A DNA stretch of 64,000 nucleotides from Parietaria judaica (Eukaryota > Streptophyta > Magnoliopsida > Rosales > Urticaceae): positions 5,913,180-5,977,179 of the forward strand of contig OX940872.1 of NCBI GenBank assembly GCA_954871525.1, in the 5' to 3' direction. Every line of letters starts with the position of its first letter. The first letter of the stretch is position 1. This document shows positions 33,801 through 46,207 of the stretch, in pieces. The notes beneath the pieces were generated by a model. The model was given only the letters and a program-made list of their open reading frames with translations. It searched no databases and was not told where the DNA came from. Made by a program: the position numbers and the translations under genes.

Positions 33801-35427
33801 TTATCAGGTTAATCAAGTTAATGATAATAAGTGGGCAAAACCACCTGCTGAGCTGCAAAAATCGCAAACTCCTATATTTGGGCAGGTAACTTGAAAAAAA
33901 GGAAAACTTTAGCTATTTTTTTTTAATTATTAATTTATATAATAAAAGCTTTTCTTTAGTCTCGCTCTCATATTCGTTTTTAAGTAATATCACTACTTCT
34001 TGGGGTAATTAAATAAAGATGATCTGATACTGTTTATAGAGTTACATGGTCATTCTTTTTCCTTTCGCATCCCAGGACTTCAATATAAGATGTTAACACT
34101 AATTTGAGCATTACGAAGTATTCTGCACGTGTTTCTTGTACTTTACGCGTAATGTGTTCATGTATTTCTTCTCCATTGAAATTGATAGGAAAAGTCAAAG
34201 GGCGGGATGATGGAGGATAGTTACGGATCAATAGGACCCATCCGCAGATCAAGACATAAAATCGGTGCACAAACCCCGTTCAATGGATCTGTTTTTGGCT
34301 CTTCTTCGGTCGGACCTTCAAGAGTAGAGAAGTCAAAATTCCCTCAAGTCGAGAGGAATTTTGAATCCGGTGCAACAAGTAGCGGCTTTAAATCTCAATC
34401 TGTGGATAGGAAGAACAGAAGTTTGGAAGTGGGTGCTCCGACCGTTCATCCTCATTGTAGTCAAATCGCTCGGTCAATCTTGGAGCATATTGACCGAAAT
34501 CCGCCCACCCCAAAAGAGAAGTTAGAAGAGTTAAAAATAGCTTCTGCATGGAAAAATCCGGATTCTTCCACATCGTCACGTGATCCAAACAGACAGAATA
34601 GCCTTTTGAATTCAAAAGAGTCAGATTCGCAGAAAATAGTTAATCCAGGCAAGAGTAGTTCTCTTTTATTTGCACCGAGTCAGGAAAATACCTTCTCGGG
34701 TTTTAATACTCAGAACAATCCTTCCCGATCGGATGTATTCGTAAAGAACGGGACCGACCTAATCAAAGCAAAAAGCTCACACGAGGTATTTACAGTTCTC
34801 AAGTCACTACATTGAAGAATTGCAATATTCAATTATTCAATTTGAAGTCTTACTAGTATTTTCGTGTTGAAGTTCAGCTTTAATTTTCATGATTTTATTT
34901 AGTTTTTTTTTCCTAATAATTGTCATAAATGAAAATAGTAAAATTAATTCATAAATTTTACCGATTTGCTTTTAACCATATTATTTGGAATTTTATTAAA
35001 GTTCATATTTTTGCTGATAAAACAGGTCATGAATCCACAAAAGAAGCCTCCGGTATCTGGGACGAAGCCTGTTCTATCGTCTATTTCCATTGATAAGCCG
35101 AGCCCAAAGTGGAAATTCTCGACGGACCAAACCTCTGGCTTCACTTTCCCTGTTTCCACAGCCTCGGGGGTGCTTTCCGAGCCTCCAACACCGTCAATCA
35201 TGCCATCATTCTTATCGAACGATCAGAACCACCGGCCTACAGAGAAAGCCGATCTTCCTGTATACACTTTCGGCTCAACAAATTCCGAGCCTGCCCTTGT
35301 ATTTTCCTTTCCTTCTACAAGCAGTGCCGGGGGCGAAACCGACACTTCAGACATTAACTTCAGCTTCGGATCAGATCAACCCAGGTTGTCTTTCGGTTCA
35401 GTTGGGAAAAATACCATCTGCTATTAA
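30888..35427 (+). CDS. nuclear-pore basket protein, NUP1/NUP136-NUP82 family, 8 exons, 699 aa
   Basis: Exons are 30888-31155, 31679-31743, 32161-32321, 32428-32644, 33415-33726, 33808-33885, 34189-34785 and 35026-35427; phases close to one 2100-nt frame. Intron 3 is GC-AG, the others GT-AG. The start matches the family: 'GAGGKLRR', a basic Pro-rich stretch, then 'WLSKLVVDPACRIITGGAS'. Further family blocks are 'IELLLKGKVFSRDEVNRLV' (end of exon 3), 'ICASPVDIAKAYMGSR' (exon 5), 'FPRTPYSRT', 'GSIGPIRRSRHK' (exon 7), and 'QIARSILEHIDRNPPTPKEK'. Exon 8 has 'FTFPVS', 'SEPPTPSIMPSF' and a few FG-type motifs (YTFGS, FSFGS, LSFGS). NUP1/NUP136 is a basket nucleoporin at the nuclear envelope. Its length here, 699 aa, is nearer its paralogue NUP82 than NUP1 (about 1350 aa), whose long FG tail is missing. 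KAKU4 is a less likely alternative. Confidence 0.85.
32322..32427 (+). other. non-canonical GC-AG intron (intron 3 of the nucleoporin gene)
   Basis: The donor is AG/GCAAGT, the usual consensus for GC introns, and the acceptor is ttgcag/GG. Splicing here joins FS-R-DEVNRL in frame, matching the family. The nearest GT alternative (32326) leads directly to a stop. Confidence 0.8.
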
Positions 35428-37243
35428 CTGATAGCTTAAAAAATATTAAAATTCTCTTCTTTCATTTTCGATTCATCCTTTGTTTCTCTATTTCAAGATC
35501 GGAATATTTTTTGCGAGAATTCATAATATCAATTCAATAAACAAATCTTTTCGTTCATGTGTAGAATAAGCAGTAAGATTTTTATCTTTCTATTTTGTTT
35601 ATGTAGGGCGAAACACGGCTAGCATTATAGTATCTAGCGATATTTTCAGCAAAAATACTCGAAAGACAGGTAGTTTTGCCGTAGATATTTTAAATATTTG
35701 TTTTATCTCCTCGGATTCTATAATGTTACTATTGATTAAGCTAGCAAATAAAGATTATAATGAAGTGGCAGGAAAATTAGTTGGAAAGGAATTAATTTGA
35801 ATGAGATATAAATTTTGTGTTTTTGTCATTAAATGTTGGGCTAAAATATAAGGAAGAACATAAACAAGACATGTCACTCCCATTTATAGCTTTGTCTCTA
35901 TGAAGAGGCAATTACTATCCTCTAACAAGAGCCTGGACAAACATCAATTTTTTATGAATTTATTCTTCCTTAAATCACTGTTGCTTTTTTTTTTTTCAAA
36001 TAATTTTTAGAATGATTGGCCCCTTAACTTTTTAATTGGTGCAACTTTGTCCCTAGACTTTACTTTTGTGTGCAGTACATGTAGGTTATTTATCAATTAA
36101 GTCAGTATTGTTGCAAAATTCTGAAAAAAATAATAAAAATTATGATGTAACTAACTTTAAACAAATATTTAAATTTCATAAGCGTTGCTGTAAAAATTAA
36201 ACGTTATAGTGGAGTGGGCAATTTGGAGTTGGACACGAGGCAACGCGATATAAATGAGTTTGGGGCGGCCTTCATTGGGTCTAGATTTAATCGGAGTGTC
36301 ACAATTAAAAAAATGAGTGAACACGGTAACACGAAGGGATTCAATTGCACACGATTTAGAAATAAAATATTTAATTTATGCATTTTATAAATTATATTAT
36401 TCTAGTGGTGAATATATAATATTACTAATTAATTTCAAATCTTACGTTATTTAATTATAATAATCAAGTTATACAATTAACGAATATAGAATTTTGTCTT
36501 AACTAAAACTTGATAAGTTAAATGAGAAGATACAACAATTCACATAGTTATTAAATGTGGTGAGTTTGGATTTCATCTTCAAACACGATTAATAAATAAG
36601 TAGGTCTAAATCTACAAAATTAATCAAAAACGAAAAGACACGGTATAACTCATGAGACATAATTGTAACCTCTACATTAGGGGTTAAAGCGCACCAAAAT
36701 GCAAAGTTCGGGGGCATAATAAGACTCGTGGTCTAATTCTAAATTGCAAATGACTCCCTTGAATATAAGACTCGTGCTTAAAACATTGAATACGAGACAG
36801 GTTTGGTCATAAAACATGTAGACTTGCTCATATGTAAGTATCTTTTTGTGGTCCATCAATCTTATCTGCCTCAACTAATTTACTGTTCTTCACACTGCAT
36901 GCAACTGGTTTCTCCTGAAGCTTCCTTTCGTGTTTATTTCTTAGGTGTAAATCATCTAAATTACACTGATACTATAAGGGTATTAGATGTCCACGACAAC
37001 ACCAAGCCTAACACCATTAATACTGAGAGTCAAACACTGTTATTCAAGATCTCTTCGTCTCTTTTTCAGTGCCTTTGCTCGGAAAAGAATACCAAAAGAT
37101 AATCAACCTAAAAAATTTAGCAGATATGCCGGTTTTTTCATGTTGGCACAGATTGCCCGTGAATTTTAATTTTTGACAATAATGCATATATTGCTCTCAA
37201 CGGGTTATTTTTTTTATATAAATTTTGAAGTTATGGACAAAAT
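35428..37243. other. 3' flank and intergenic sequence
   Basis: AT-rich. It holds a MITE candidate at 36014-36718 (listed) and small frames near 36803-37166 without family signals. Confidence 0.5.
36014..36718. mobile_element. MITE candidate with about 35-bp inverted ends
   Basis: The left end 'tggccccttaactttttaat' then 'tggtgcaactttgtccc' has an imperfect inverted partner at the right end, 'ttaaagcgcaccaaaatgca' then 'aagttcgggggca'. No coding capacity and no confirmed target duplication. Confidence 0.4.
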
Positions 37244-37739
37244 TTCATGGTTCGACTTTTTCACAATTATCTTCGATAATCTTTTACTATCCGTCTTGCC
37301 GGTAGTTATCGGCAAGACGGCCATGCCAGTATTTTTCCAAGGTTTTTGTCGAAAATCAGCAAATATCTTGAAAAATAACAAAAATATGATACCTTTTAAG
37401 AAATTTTGCATTTTTTTGATGATTTTATTCGAGTATTTACATGTGAGAGTGAGACTAGATTTTATTTATCTATGTTTGAGTATGAAATGATTTTATTTTT
37501 GACATTTTAATGTTTTATTAACATTATAAACTTAGTAAAAATATTCTTAAAAATATTTTACTGATTTTTCATTGATAATCCTTGATAAGTGTCAATAATC
37601 CATCAATAATCCTCGATAAGTGTTGGTACGATAATCTACAGTGTTTATCAATTTTTCGTCGATTAATCGGTAAGCAAACGATTAATTCGTCGAAAACGAT
37701 AAACGATTTGTCGACAAATTCGGCAAGTTGAACCTTGGA
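37244..37739. repeat. dispersed repeat, copy B, with an internal perfect hairpin
   Basis: Same family and orientation as 1066-1489, ending 'cggcaagttgaaccttgg'. Unlike copy A it carries CCGTCTTGCCG / CGGCAAGACGG, an 11-bp perfect stem with an 8-nt loop, at 37291-37320. Confidence 0.5.
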
Positions 37740-38754
37740 CTAAGATAATATTATTGTCAATTCATTATCCAACAAGATCAATATATTAGATTATAGTAGA
37801 TGTAAAGAAATTGCACAATTGCTATCTTATCTTATCATTTGTATGAGGAATCACATATGTTATCTTGAAATCGGAACATTTTGTAGCAAGCATCTATGTG
37901 AATGTGGGGCCCATAGTCCAAACAGTAGAGAAAAGCCCACAGAGCAGATGGGTCAGTGTTGGGCCCACCAAGAGAGGACGAGCTACAAAACAAAGGGGTC
38001 TTATCATTCAATGGCTTGTGTAGAGAGAGAGAAAGAGAGGCCAAAAACTTGCAAAATCCGAGAGGAGAGAGAGAGCGTGAGGGAAGGGGGATTGAAATGA
38101 TAGGAAGTCAGAGATTGAAATGACATTGAATGCCATAACAGACATGAATTTGACGTTTCAGAATCTAACATTTTTGTCAGAAAATTGCCTTTTCAGTCAT
38201 CACAAGCTCCTACCTACTATATTTGTTATTAGCGGTTAAAGTACTTAAGTAGTTTAAAAATTAGGCACTATAGAGTTGATTTAAAACAATTATAATAAAA
38301 GTATTCAAACTTTACTTTTTGTAGAATTGTTAGAATCCCGTCCATTTTTTCATTCATACTGACGTAGATGGGGTACACCGAGTGGTAGGCTAGCAAGTCC
38401 AGATTGAATTAGAAGCATAAGCCGAAGTTTCAACGACGCAAGAGATAAAGAAATTGGACTAAAAATAATGGCGGAACCATTTTTTCTTAGGCATATGTTA
38501 AAACTATTTTTTGAAGTAGAATTACTGACATTTCAAACGTTACAGTTTTTTTCCTTCTCGTGTTCCAAAACGAACTATTCTATTAAATGACAAAATTAAA
38601 CATTTGAGTAGTTTACGTGTACGTTGACTCGCCGACATGGAACCTCAAATACACATGTGTCGTGCGGCAAAAATATTAAAATTTAAATAAAATTTTTTAC
38701 ACACATTTAAATAAACGAATTAGCTCTCAAAGTATTAAAATGAGTAGTTTTTAA
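37740..38754. other. intergenic sequence
   Basis: AT-rich apart from a purine-rich patch at 38020-38095 with GA repeats. The frame 37819-38100 (+) looks like leader-type sequence and has no recognisable domain. Confidence 0.5.
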
Positions 38755-39291
38755 AGGAATAATTCCAGTGAAAGTACTAATAGTCTTTCCACCGTCGTTG
38801 ATAAGCTCTTTTTTTTTGTGGGTGGTAAAGTTCTCATTCTCTTAAATTATAAGGCAGTTGGTCTTTCATCTACTATTTTCAATTCAAATGTCATGTGGCA
38901 TCATAATTTTTTAAGAATTAAACAACCGAGGGCGCGGTTTTTGCCCCCGAGGTGCTCTTTGGAATTTTATTAAACAATATTTTATTCCGTCTTTTTGGGC
39001 ATTTCGGTTTTTAAAATGAGTCTCCGGGAGGGGTTTCTTTTTTACCGAGACTAGATTTAATATAATTATTTATAAATCCATGTGACATGTCACGTGACAG
39101 TCAGATGATATGCAAGTCATGTGGCGGTCTACATGATGCCACATGACATTTGACATGAAAATAGTGGATGAAAGACTAATTGCCTTACAATTTCAATGAA
39201 TGAGAACTTTACCACCCACAAAGAAAGAATGGGAACTTATCGGCGGTGATGTGAAAACTATTGGAACTTTTATCGTGATTATCCCTTATAA
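38755..39291. mobile_element. foldback/MITE element, about 537 bp
   Basis: The arms are inverted copies of about 170 bp or more. Left: 'aaggaataattccagtgaaa' followed by 'tgggtggtaaagttctcatt' and 'ggtctttcatctactatttt'. Right: 'aaaatagtggatgaaagact' followed by 'aatgagaactttaccaccca' and 'ggaacttttatcgtgattat'. The centre (38930-39060) has a C/G-rich word pair 'ggcgcggtttttgcccccga'. No coding capacity; target duplication not clear. Confidence 0.7.
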
Positions 39292-39739
39292 AAAAAGTTT
39301 GTACAAATGGGTATTTCGTTAATAAAACCCAGTACTAATACTCATAAATTGAGTACTTTTGCCTTTAACTCTTCTATTTTAAATGCGAGGCTAAATATTT
39401 TTTAGGGTCTAGTTAAGCTTAATTAATGGTGAAAAAAAGAAGAATAAAAATAAATAAATAAATAAATTGGGTATTGAATGTTTTTTTAATTAGTGTTTTT
39501 GCCGCAATTATTCCATCTAAATGGGTCTAAACATTTATAATTAAATTTTTTACTTTTTCCGAATTACACGCATATCGAGGCTTCCATGTTGACCAGTCAA
39601 TGCACGACGTGGACGATTTTGCATATTATATGTGGCATTTAACTGAGAAAAGTTAACGGAATTTTTTTTGGGAAGATTATACCATGTTTTTATTTCCATG
39701 TAGGCTATCAATTTTACTATTTTTAATGCACAAAATTAG
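39292..39739. other. intergenic sequence
   Basis: AT-rich spacer with no recognised feature. Confidence 0.5.
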
Positions 39740-40862
39740 TAGAACCTGGTCCATGGTTCGAACACAGGGCCAAACCTTGTGGTCGCGTGGGCAGCCGGGT
39801 TGGATTTAATAAGGATTGATTAAGTCTCACCTTCGTTGAAGGCGCATCTTTGTCTTTTTCGAGCTATGGGGATGCTATGTCAACATCCTTGGCGACGTGT
39901 CATCGTCAGCGGGACCCTACAAAAAATAAAATGATGTTGTATCCCGTCATTATAGCAAAGTTGCCTACGAACCATTTTGTAATCAATTAAGAGGGATCAG
40001 GTCTTCACATAATTTAAGGTTAGTAATAAATGGAGAAATGACGAGGTGGTTGTATCGTATGTGATGTTGTCCAATGGGTTCAAGGTGTCAACGACTAAGT
40101 ATCGAAGTTGCACTGGCCTGACGGATTTGATGATCTTCAGATTGAGATGTCGCACATTATTTGGTGACTTTAAGAGGTAGATCCTCGGGTACTGGATTCC
40201 CGACGATGACTAACTTGAAGTTGTTGCATATTCGGAGAGAGATTCGATTACGATATGATCTTCAATGAACATTATCTTGAACAAACACAACCCCTGGCTA
40301 GATCCTTGGTCGACAACGCGTTCCCAATTCCCGTAGATAGAAGGGAGGCAGTTTTTCTTTCTTGGCAGAGAGTTAAAGTCGTCTTACTAGAGAGAAAAAT
40401 TCTAGAGAGAGAAGTTCTATGAAAAAAAGTGTAAGAAAATGAGGAAATAAGGCCACTATTTATAGGGAAAAAGTGGAATCACTTCTCTACATTTTGGGGG
40501 CATCCAAAAGGAAAATTACCTTGCTCAAATCCAAAGAAAACGCGCCACCTAGGGAGACGAGGTCGTCGAGGTATATCACCGTGTTGCTTGTTCAACGATG
40601 CAGCTCGTATTTTGACACAGTGCTTTCCGGAGGCTTCGCAATATGGAAATTCGGAGCCTATGGAGTCTTTGGAGTATCCTTAGTGTTCTCATGAGCTTGG
40701 ATTACTTGTAGCTATATGTTTGATCTTGTATATCTCCGGGCCTACCTTGTGGGCTTGAAATTGGGCCATTGGGCCTTGACTGTTTTTAATGGCTTTGACT
40801 CTTGTCTTAGAGGCCCATATTTTTAATAATATGAAAAATACACATAAAAACTATGAAACGTA
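39740..40862 (-). mobile_element. LTR-like repeat, diverged relative of 19240-20986
   Basis: Shares, in order, 'ttgcctacgaacc', 'aggtcttcacataatttaag', 'ttagtaataaatgg', 'agagagaagttctatg', 'ccactatttataggg' and a right end 'atatgaaaaatacacataaa'. It lacks the 71-bp duplication and the GC minisatellite of the other copy. The small frame 40473-40694 (+) is not convincing as a gene. Confidence 0.45.
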
Positions 40863-41079
40863 AAAATTATATAATTATTCAGCTTTAACAGATCTATTTA
40901 TATTGTTCAATTATATAATTTTTTTTATTTATTAATAACTGAAGAAACAGGTTCTGCTGTTATTTCTTGTGTTGGTTATTTTGGTGACTACAATTGAAAT
41001 ATCATTAGCTACAGTCGTAACTATAGCTACATCATGCAGTCGAAATCATCTGAGGCGGTTACAAGTTCCATGAAAAGTT

Positions 41080-42000
41080 TACACGTTTTTCTTCAACATA
41101 TTGAAGGGAATTTCATGGGCTATATTCTCTTTGGATCGAATCGACTCTAATTATTTAGTGATTTATTTCCAAGATTAATGATTTATATTTATATTTATTA
41201 TTCCTTAAATCTTGGGAATTAGTTGCTATTTTGTGGAAAAAGGGAGCTACGAATTTGACCTATTAAATATGTATTATCCGCTGCCTTCTTCCTCAGTTCT
41301 CCAAGCCTAAAGTTAAGAGAAAATACACAAAGAGCTCATGAAAGGTTGTTCTCCATATACGACCCAAAATCAAGCTTGCGGTTTTCACGTTATCCACAAG
41401 ACCAAGCTTGTTGTTCGTCATGAACATTCGAAGGGACGCTACACAAGGTCTGCACGCTGCAAAAATAAGTTTCAGGATGTCCCTTCAGAGTTTAACCTTG
41501 CCGTCAGTATCATCAAGGTTATCAGCTTTAACAGAACGGTGTTTTATCATCGAACATCCTGCATCGGCAGAGGAGTCGATAGTGTTGTGAAGAACCGGAC
41601 TAAAGGATTCAGTCTTACGTCGACAATAGCAAAGGGAGCTTGCTAAGTCCGATTCCAGAAGGGAAGTGACCACCGTCACAAGTCGGAGCTCAAACTTAAA
41701 TCCTCGGAAGGAGGTGTCGACCGTGTTCGCAGAACGAGTCTGAGGGATTCAGGCCTAGTCGATTATAGCAAGGGGATCTTGCTGAATCCGAAACCTGAAG
41801 GGAAGTGACCATCGTCAAAAGTCGGGACTAGATCACCGTTTCAAGACCAAGTTGTGTTACCGGCTGTAGCTTCAGGGGGAAACTTTTTTCTTTAGCTATT
41901 TTATTTACCTAGTAATTGGTGCTTGTAAACTTTATCGCGTGTCTCTTTATTGTTTTCCGCGTTATTTTTGGTAACTATCTCGTTAATCCGCTTAAATCAC
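41080..42000 (+). mobile_element. probable solo LTR of a copia-type element
   Basis: The layout fits an LTR: 'ttgaagggaatttcatgggc' near the left, an AT-rich promoter-like part, then a downstream part ending in 'gttttccgcgttatttttgg'. That ending is typical of plant copia LTRs. I see no internal coding region or primer-binding site next to it. Boundaries are approximate. The frame 41338-41646 (+) is probably LTR sequence only. Confidence 0.35.
41590..41867. repeat. 139-bp diverged tandem duplication
   Basis: Landmark 'gaagggaagtgacca' occurs at 41658 and 41797, preceded both times by 'gattcag...tagcaa.gg...cttgct'. The two units differ at many positions. Confidence 0.65.
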
Positions 42001-43126
42001 GTAAACTGACTTTACAGTAACATTTAAAATTTCAATACAAATTATAAAAGAATAAATAATGTACTATTAAAATAATAAATTTGAAAAGATATGTTAAAAT
42101 AAAGTATGAATTATGAGAACGGAGTAATGAATAATGTTACTTCATATGTAATTCCTAATCCATAGTACCGTATTTGTTGTTAGGACTTAGGTCGGAGCAA
42201 TAAATTGCTAAAATTACTTCTAGTGTGGTCTTGCAACTACATAAACTCTCGATACATAGATAGAAAATGTTAATATATAATATTTCAGATATTAACTCTA
42301 TTTTTGGGGAACATATTTATAAGTTAAGTGAAATTAGTAACTCACATATCCTTTTTTTTTTGTGTGCTGTATTATTCTTATAAAAAGACAAAAAATTATA
42401 AAGTAAAAAAAAATTATCGAGTGTTAAATTAACAAAGTTCTAGATTTAATTTTCATGTTGTTTAGCTCTAAAACTGTATGCTGCTTATAATTTTCATCAT
42501 TTCTCACTGTCCTCCCTAATTGTAAATAAATTTTTGAATTCGAAATATAATTATGTTTTAATATTTGAATAAAAATATATTTTATTTTAGTTACAAAGTC
42601 AACAGATAACACCTAGATATATTAAAACAAAACAAAGAATGTGAACATATGTATCTAATCATGAATTACATATGAGTAATTTTACAAGTTACTTACAAAC
42701 AACAAACTAAGGATGCTAATAGTTATTAAGAAGGTACATTAAACTTTATAAAATAGATTTTGTTTATAATGAAATAAAGGAGTGACATTACAATATATAT
42801 ATATATTTATAATATATTTCAAGACTTATATATGGATACAAAAATGTTTTGCTATAAAAAGAAAATCAACATAGATCATGCTTTTATAACGTGTAATAAA
42901 TCCAAACTTTTGTGGTGGTTGTTGCAGGCTAGCCTATAAGTATGAAAAATAAATGTATGATAGACACTGGAGAACATGTATTTGGTTTGGATATATTTAT
43001 CTATTATTTTCCAAGGATCACTGTTTGGTCAGGTATGAGCAAGTACAAATTTATATATTTATATCAACTATATAGATTATGTTAGGCATATTTTTAAACA
43101 CCATTTTTTTAAAACATTAATAAACA
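42001..43126. other. intergenic sequence
   Basis: AT-rich spacer without recognised features. Confidence 0.5.
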
Positions 43127-43405
43127 CTAGGGATGAAACCGGAATCGGGAACCGGAAAATTAGCCTTTTTCGTTCCTATTCCGAAAAACTGGGATTTTTT
43201 TTGTTACCCGTTCCGATAAAAACACAAATGGGTTGATGTGTCCTTTTTAGGTTTTTCGGATTATGGACAAAAAAGACTAATTTCTCGGTTCCTGGTTCCG
43301 GTTCCTCCCAGGAACTGTTAGCCTTTAGAACAACCGGAAATTAGCCTTTCCAGTTTTCCAATTTCACCCAGGCTAATTCCCGGCTCCAGTTTTTCGTCCC
43401 AGCAA
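43127..43405. mobile_element. MITE candidate with 'gggatgaaaccgg' ends
   Basis: The left end 'agggatgaaaccggaatcgg' is an imperfect inverted partner of the right end 'cggctccagtttttcgtccc'. The interior has repeated 'ttagcctttt' and 'ggttccgg' words. Some plant hAT MITEs have similar ends. No target duplication was found. Confidence 0.35.
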
Positions 43406-45538
43406 TTTTTTCAATAATAATAATTAAATGCCACATCTTCTGTGGTTTTTCTTCTCTCCTTCTACTTATTAAGGTCCACCAACTCCCTCTTTGATATCTA
43501 TATCATGAGCAATTCCACGTTTATTTTATACATTTTGGTGTATACATTTTTCATTCTATTTAACAGATCACCTACGTACATAGATTGGAATCTTGAAGCT
43601 GTTTTTAAGTACAATCATAGTCTCAATCTTTTGAGATTAAAGGTGACAAAATTAACATTCCTATGCGAAAACTTACTAGTAAATTACTAAATTATGAGAA
43701 AAAGGTTTTTTTTTTTTTTTTCACTTTTTTTTTTCTTCTTCTCTATCTTTAGTGCTTTAATGTAATGATTCTGATGGTGTTAAAATTGAGTGTCACAAGA
43801 GCTCCAAAATAGTGGTGGTCCATAAACAATCGTTTTCATACTCAGTCAGAGGCCATGATTTTAATCCAAAGTGTAGCATTCAAAATATTTATCGGCTTCG
43901 ACAGAAGTTAGCTTTTTTTTTTTTTTTTTCCTTCGATATATATTAGTAAGATTACCTTTCTTTATATTATAAATATGTATATAAATAGATTAACTCTTCA
44001 AATGTTAGAGTTCAGATTTTGGAATCCGTCATTTTCGGAAACATATATTGTTTTTGGATTAAAAAACGATATTTAATTGTATTTTAGTATCTTAAATATA
44101 AGCCGTTAGATTTTGATTGCATGTGGATACAAAAAAGAGAAAAATTGGGAATTCCATAATCAAAATATTTTGGCATTGAATTTTGTCCGACTGAAAATCT
44201 TTTGGTTCTAGATTTACCCGGATTCGGTTAAAACATAATAAGAATCCGGGTTTTTTCTTATATAATTATAACTAGAGGGTTAATTGCCCAATATTGCTTA
44301 AAGAAAAGTTGAAGGTTAATCTTATGTGATCACTTACTATTTTTTTACATGCTATTTGAAAAATGGGGTTGAAAAATTGGGTGCATCATACATGGGAAGA
44401 GCATTATATAACAACTACAATATTTCAGATAAAATGAATTCTGTAGTAATTAACTACGCTGTACTGTTCAATAATATAAGTTCCTTCTAAAAAGTCTGTT
44501 TTTATTCCTTTTCTAATTTACATATGACATTCAAAGCTATTTATCAGTAGTGGATGCAAATGGAATTTCAACAAAAAATACCTACTCTTATAAAAGAAAT
44601 TCAATATATATATATTTAGTTCACCAAAGATTTTTCTTTTTATTCTTATTTATTAATTTCATGCTAATTTCTTGGTTTGCTTCATAAAGTTACTAAGAAG
44701 ATCCACATGCGGTTCTGAAGACAAATCATTTTTTAATACACTATTTATATATTAACATATTTTGTTTCTCATTGAAAGATACCATGCATGGCTGCTCAAA
44801 AATTGCTTGGGATCTGTGGAAAGAAAGGAACTTGACACTTACTTATCTTTCAGCAACTGATCATGTATATACACACATATATATATATACATATATATGC
44901 ATGTATAAAATTATATGTCCACATATACGTGATGTATTAATATGAAAAAACAAATAGAAGATGATAGGGCAAGCCAAAACAAACATTTATACCATGATAC
45001 TAAACCATGGTATACTTATATATCTCTAAAACGAACATTTATTAGAGATGAAAATAGTAAAACATATCAGTTACTTTTATACCATGAAACTCATTGTATG
45101 TATGCTAGCTTAGAATTGTTTCTAATGCCTGCAAACGTACAAAGCCGACCTTAGACTACCGTAAGATTTTTAAAAACCACAATCGATCAGTAGACCACAA
45201 ATAGATCAGGAAACTATAAATATTTTCTTAACAATAATAGTATTTAGAAATATTAGATGATTAAATATTTTTTTAAATTGAATTAAAAAATTGTAGAGTT
45301 TATAGATTTATACAAATTTTTACACGGTTTTAAGGATTATTATGCGATTTTATACAGTTTTTAGAGTTATTATGTGGTTTGAGGTTACCCTGCGGTTTAT
45401 TTGTAGTTTTTAGTGTAACGATAACCGTGTGTGTCGGTTTTAAACCGCATATATCTACAATTTGCGGTCTATCCGCGAATATTTACAAAAACCCGTGAAA
45501 ATATCCCAAAACCCATACAACCTCGATAAAAACCCTAC

Positions 45539-45581
<43 letters not shown>

Positions 45582-46165
45582 AAAAAAATATTCAGAGAAA
45601 TTACACAAAAACCCCATAATCTCATGACTCAACAGTTAAAAAGAGTAATAAAAATATACCATGTAATTAGTTTTTTTATTATATTATCATATTCAAGTCA
45701 ATAAAATTGTGGACTGCTTAGGAGATATTACTTATTAGTAAAGTAAAACAACGTAATATATATATATATATATATTGCCTATTTTATTAGTAAAGTAAAA
45801 CAACGTAATACACGGAGTTTGGTGTAATATATTATATCACTAATATTATAATGTCTTCCTACTCCTAGTTTAACTTTAACTTGAAATATGTATATCTGTT
45901 AATTTTTATTTTTAAAAGAACTATATTCTAAGAATAATATGAAGAAAGAAAATGATTTCTTTTTGGGTGTGTACTATTGTCTCGCACTTCTTTTTTTTTT
46001 GGACAGAAGTTTGTATTACAGACTACAGTGTACTCCTTATAACTATTTAATTCAGTACTTCGTAAAATAAATAGCAAGTTTAGCCATGAGCTCATACAAC
46101 CGTATATTTATAATATAATATTTACTAATTCATATTAACATATTCACTTCACAGTTACACTCGTT

Positions 46166-46207
<42 letters not shown>

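Noticed and set aside
37819..38100. 93-codon frame as a small protein gene
   Set aside because: GA-rich leader-like sequence, no recognised domain, no promoter-exon structure.
45462..45704. 80-codon frame with a proline run
   Set aside because: The run is the C40 homopolymer; flanks are AT-rich and non-coding.
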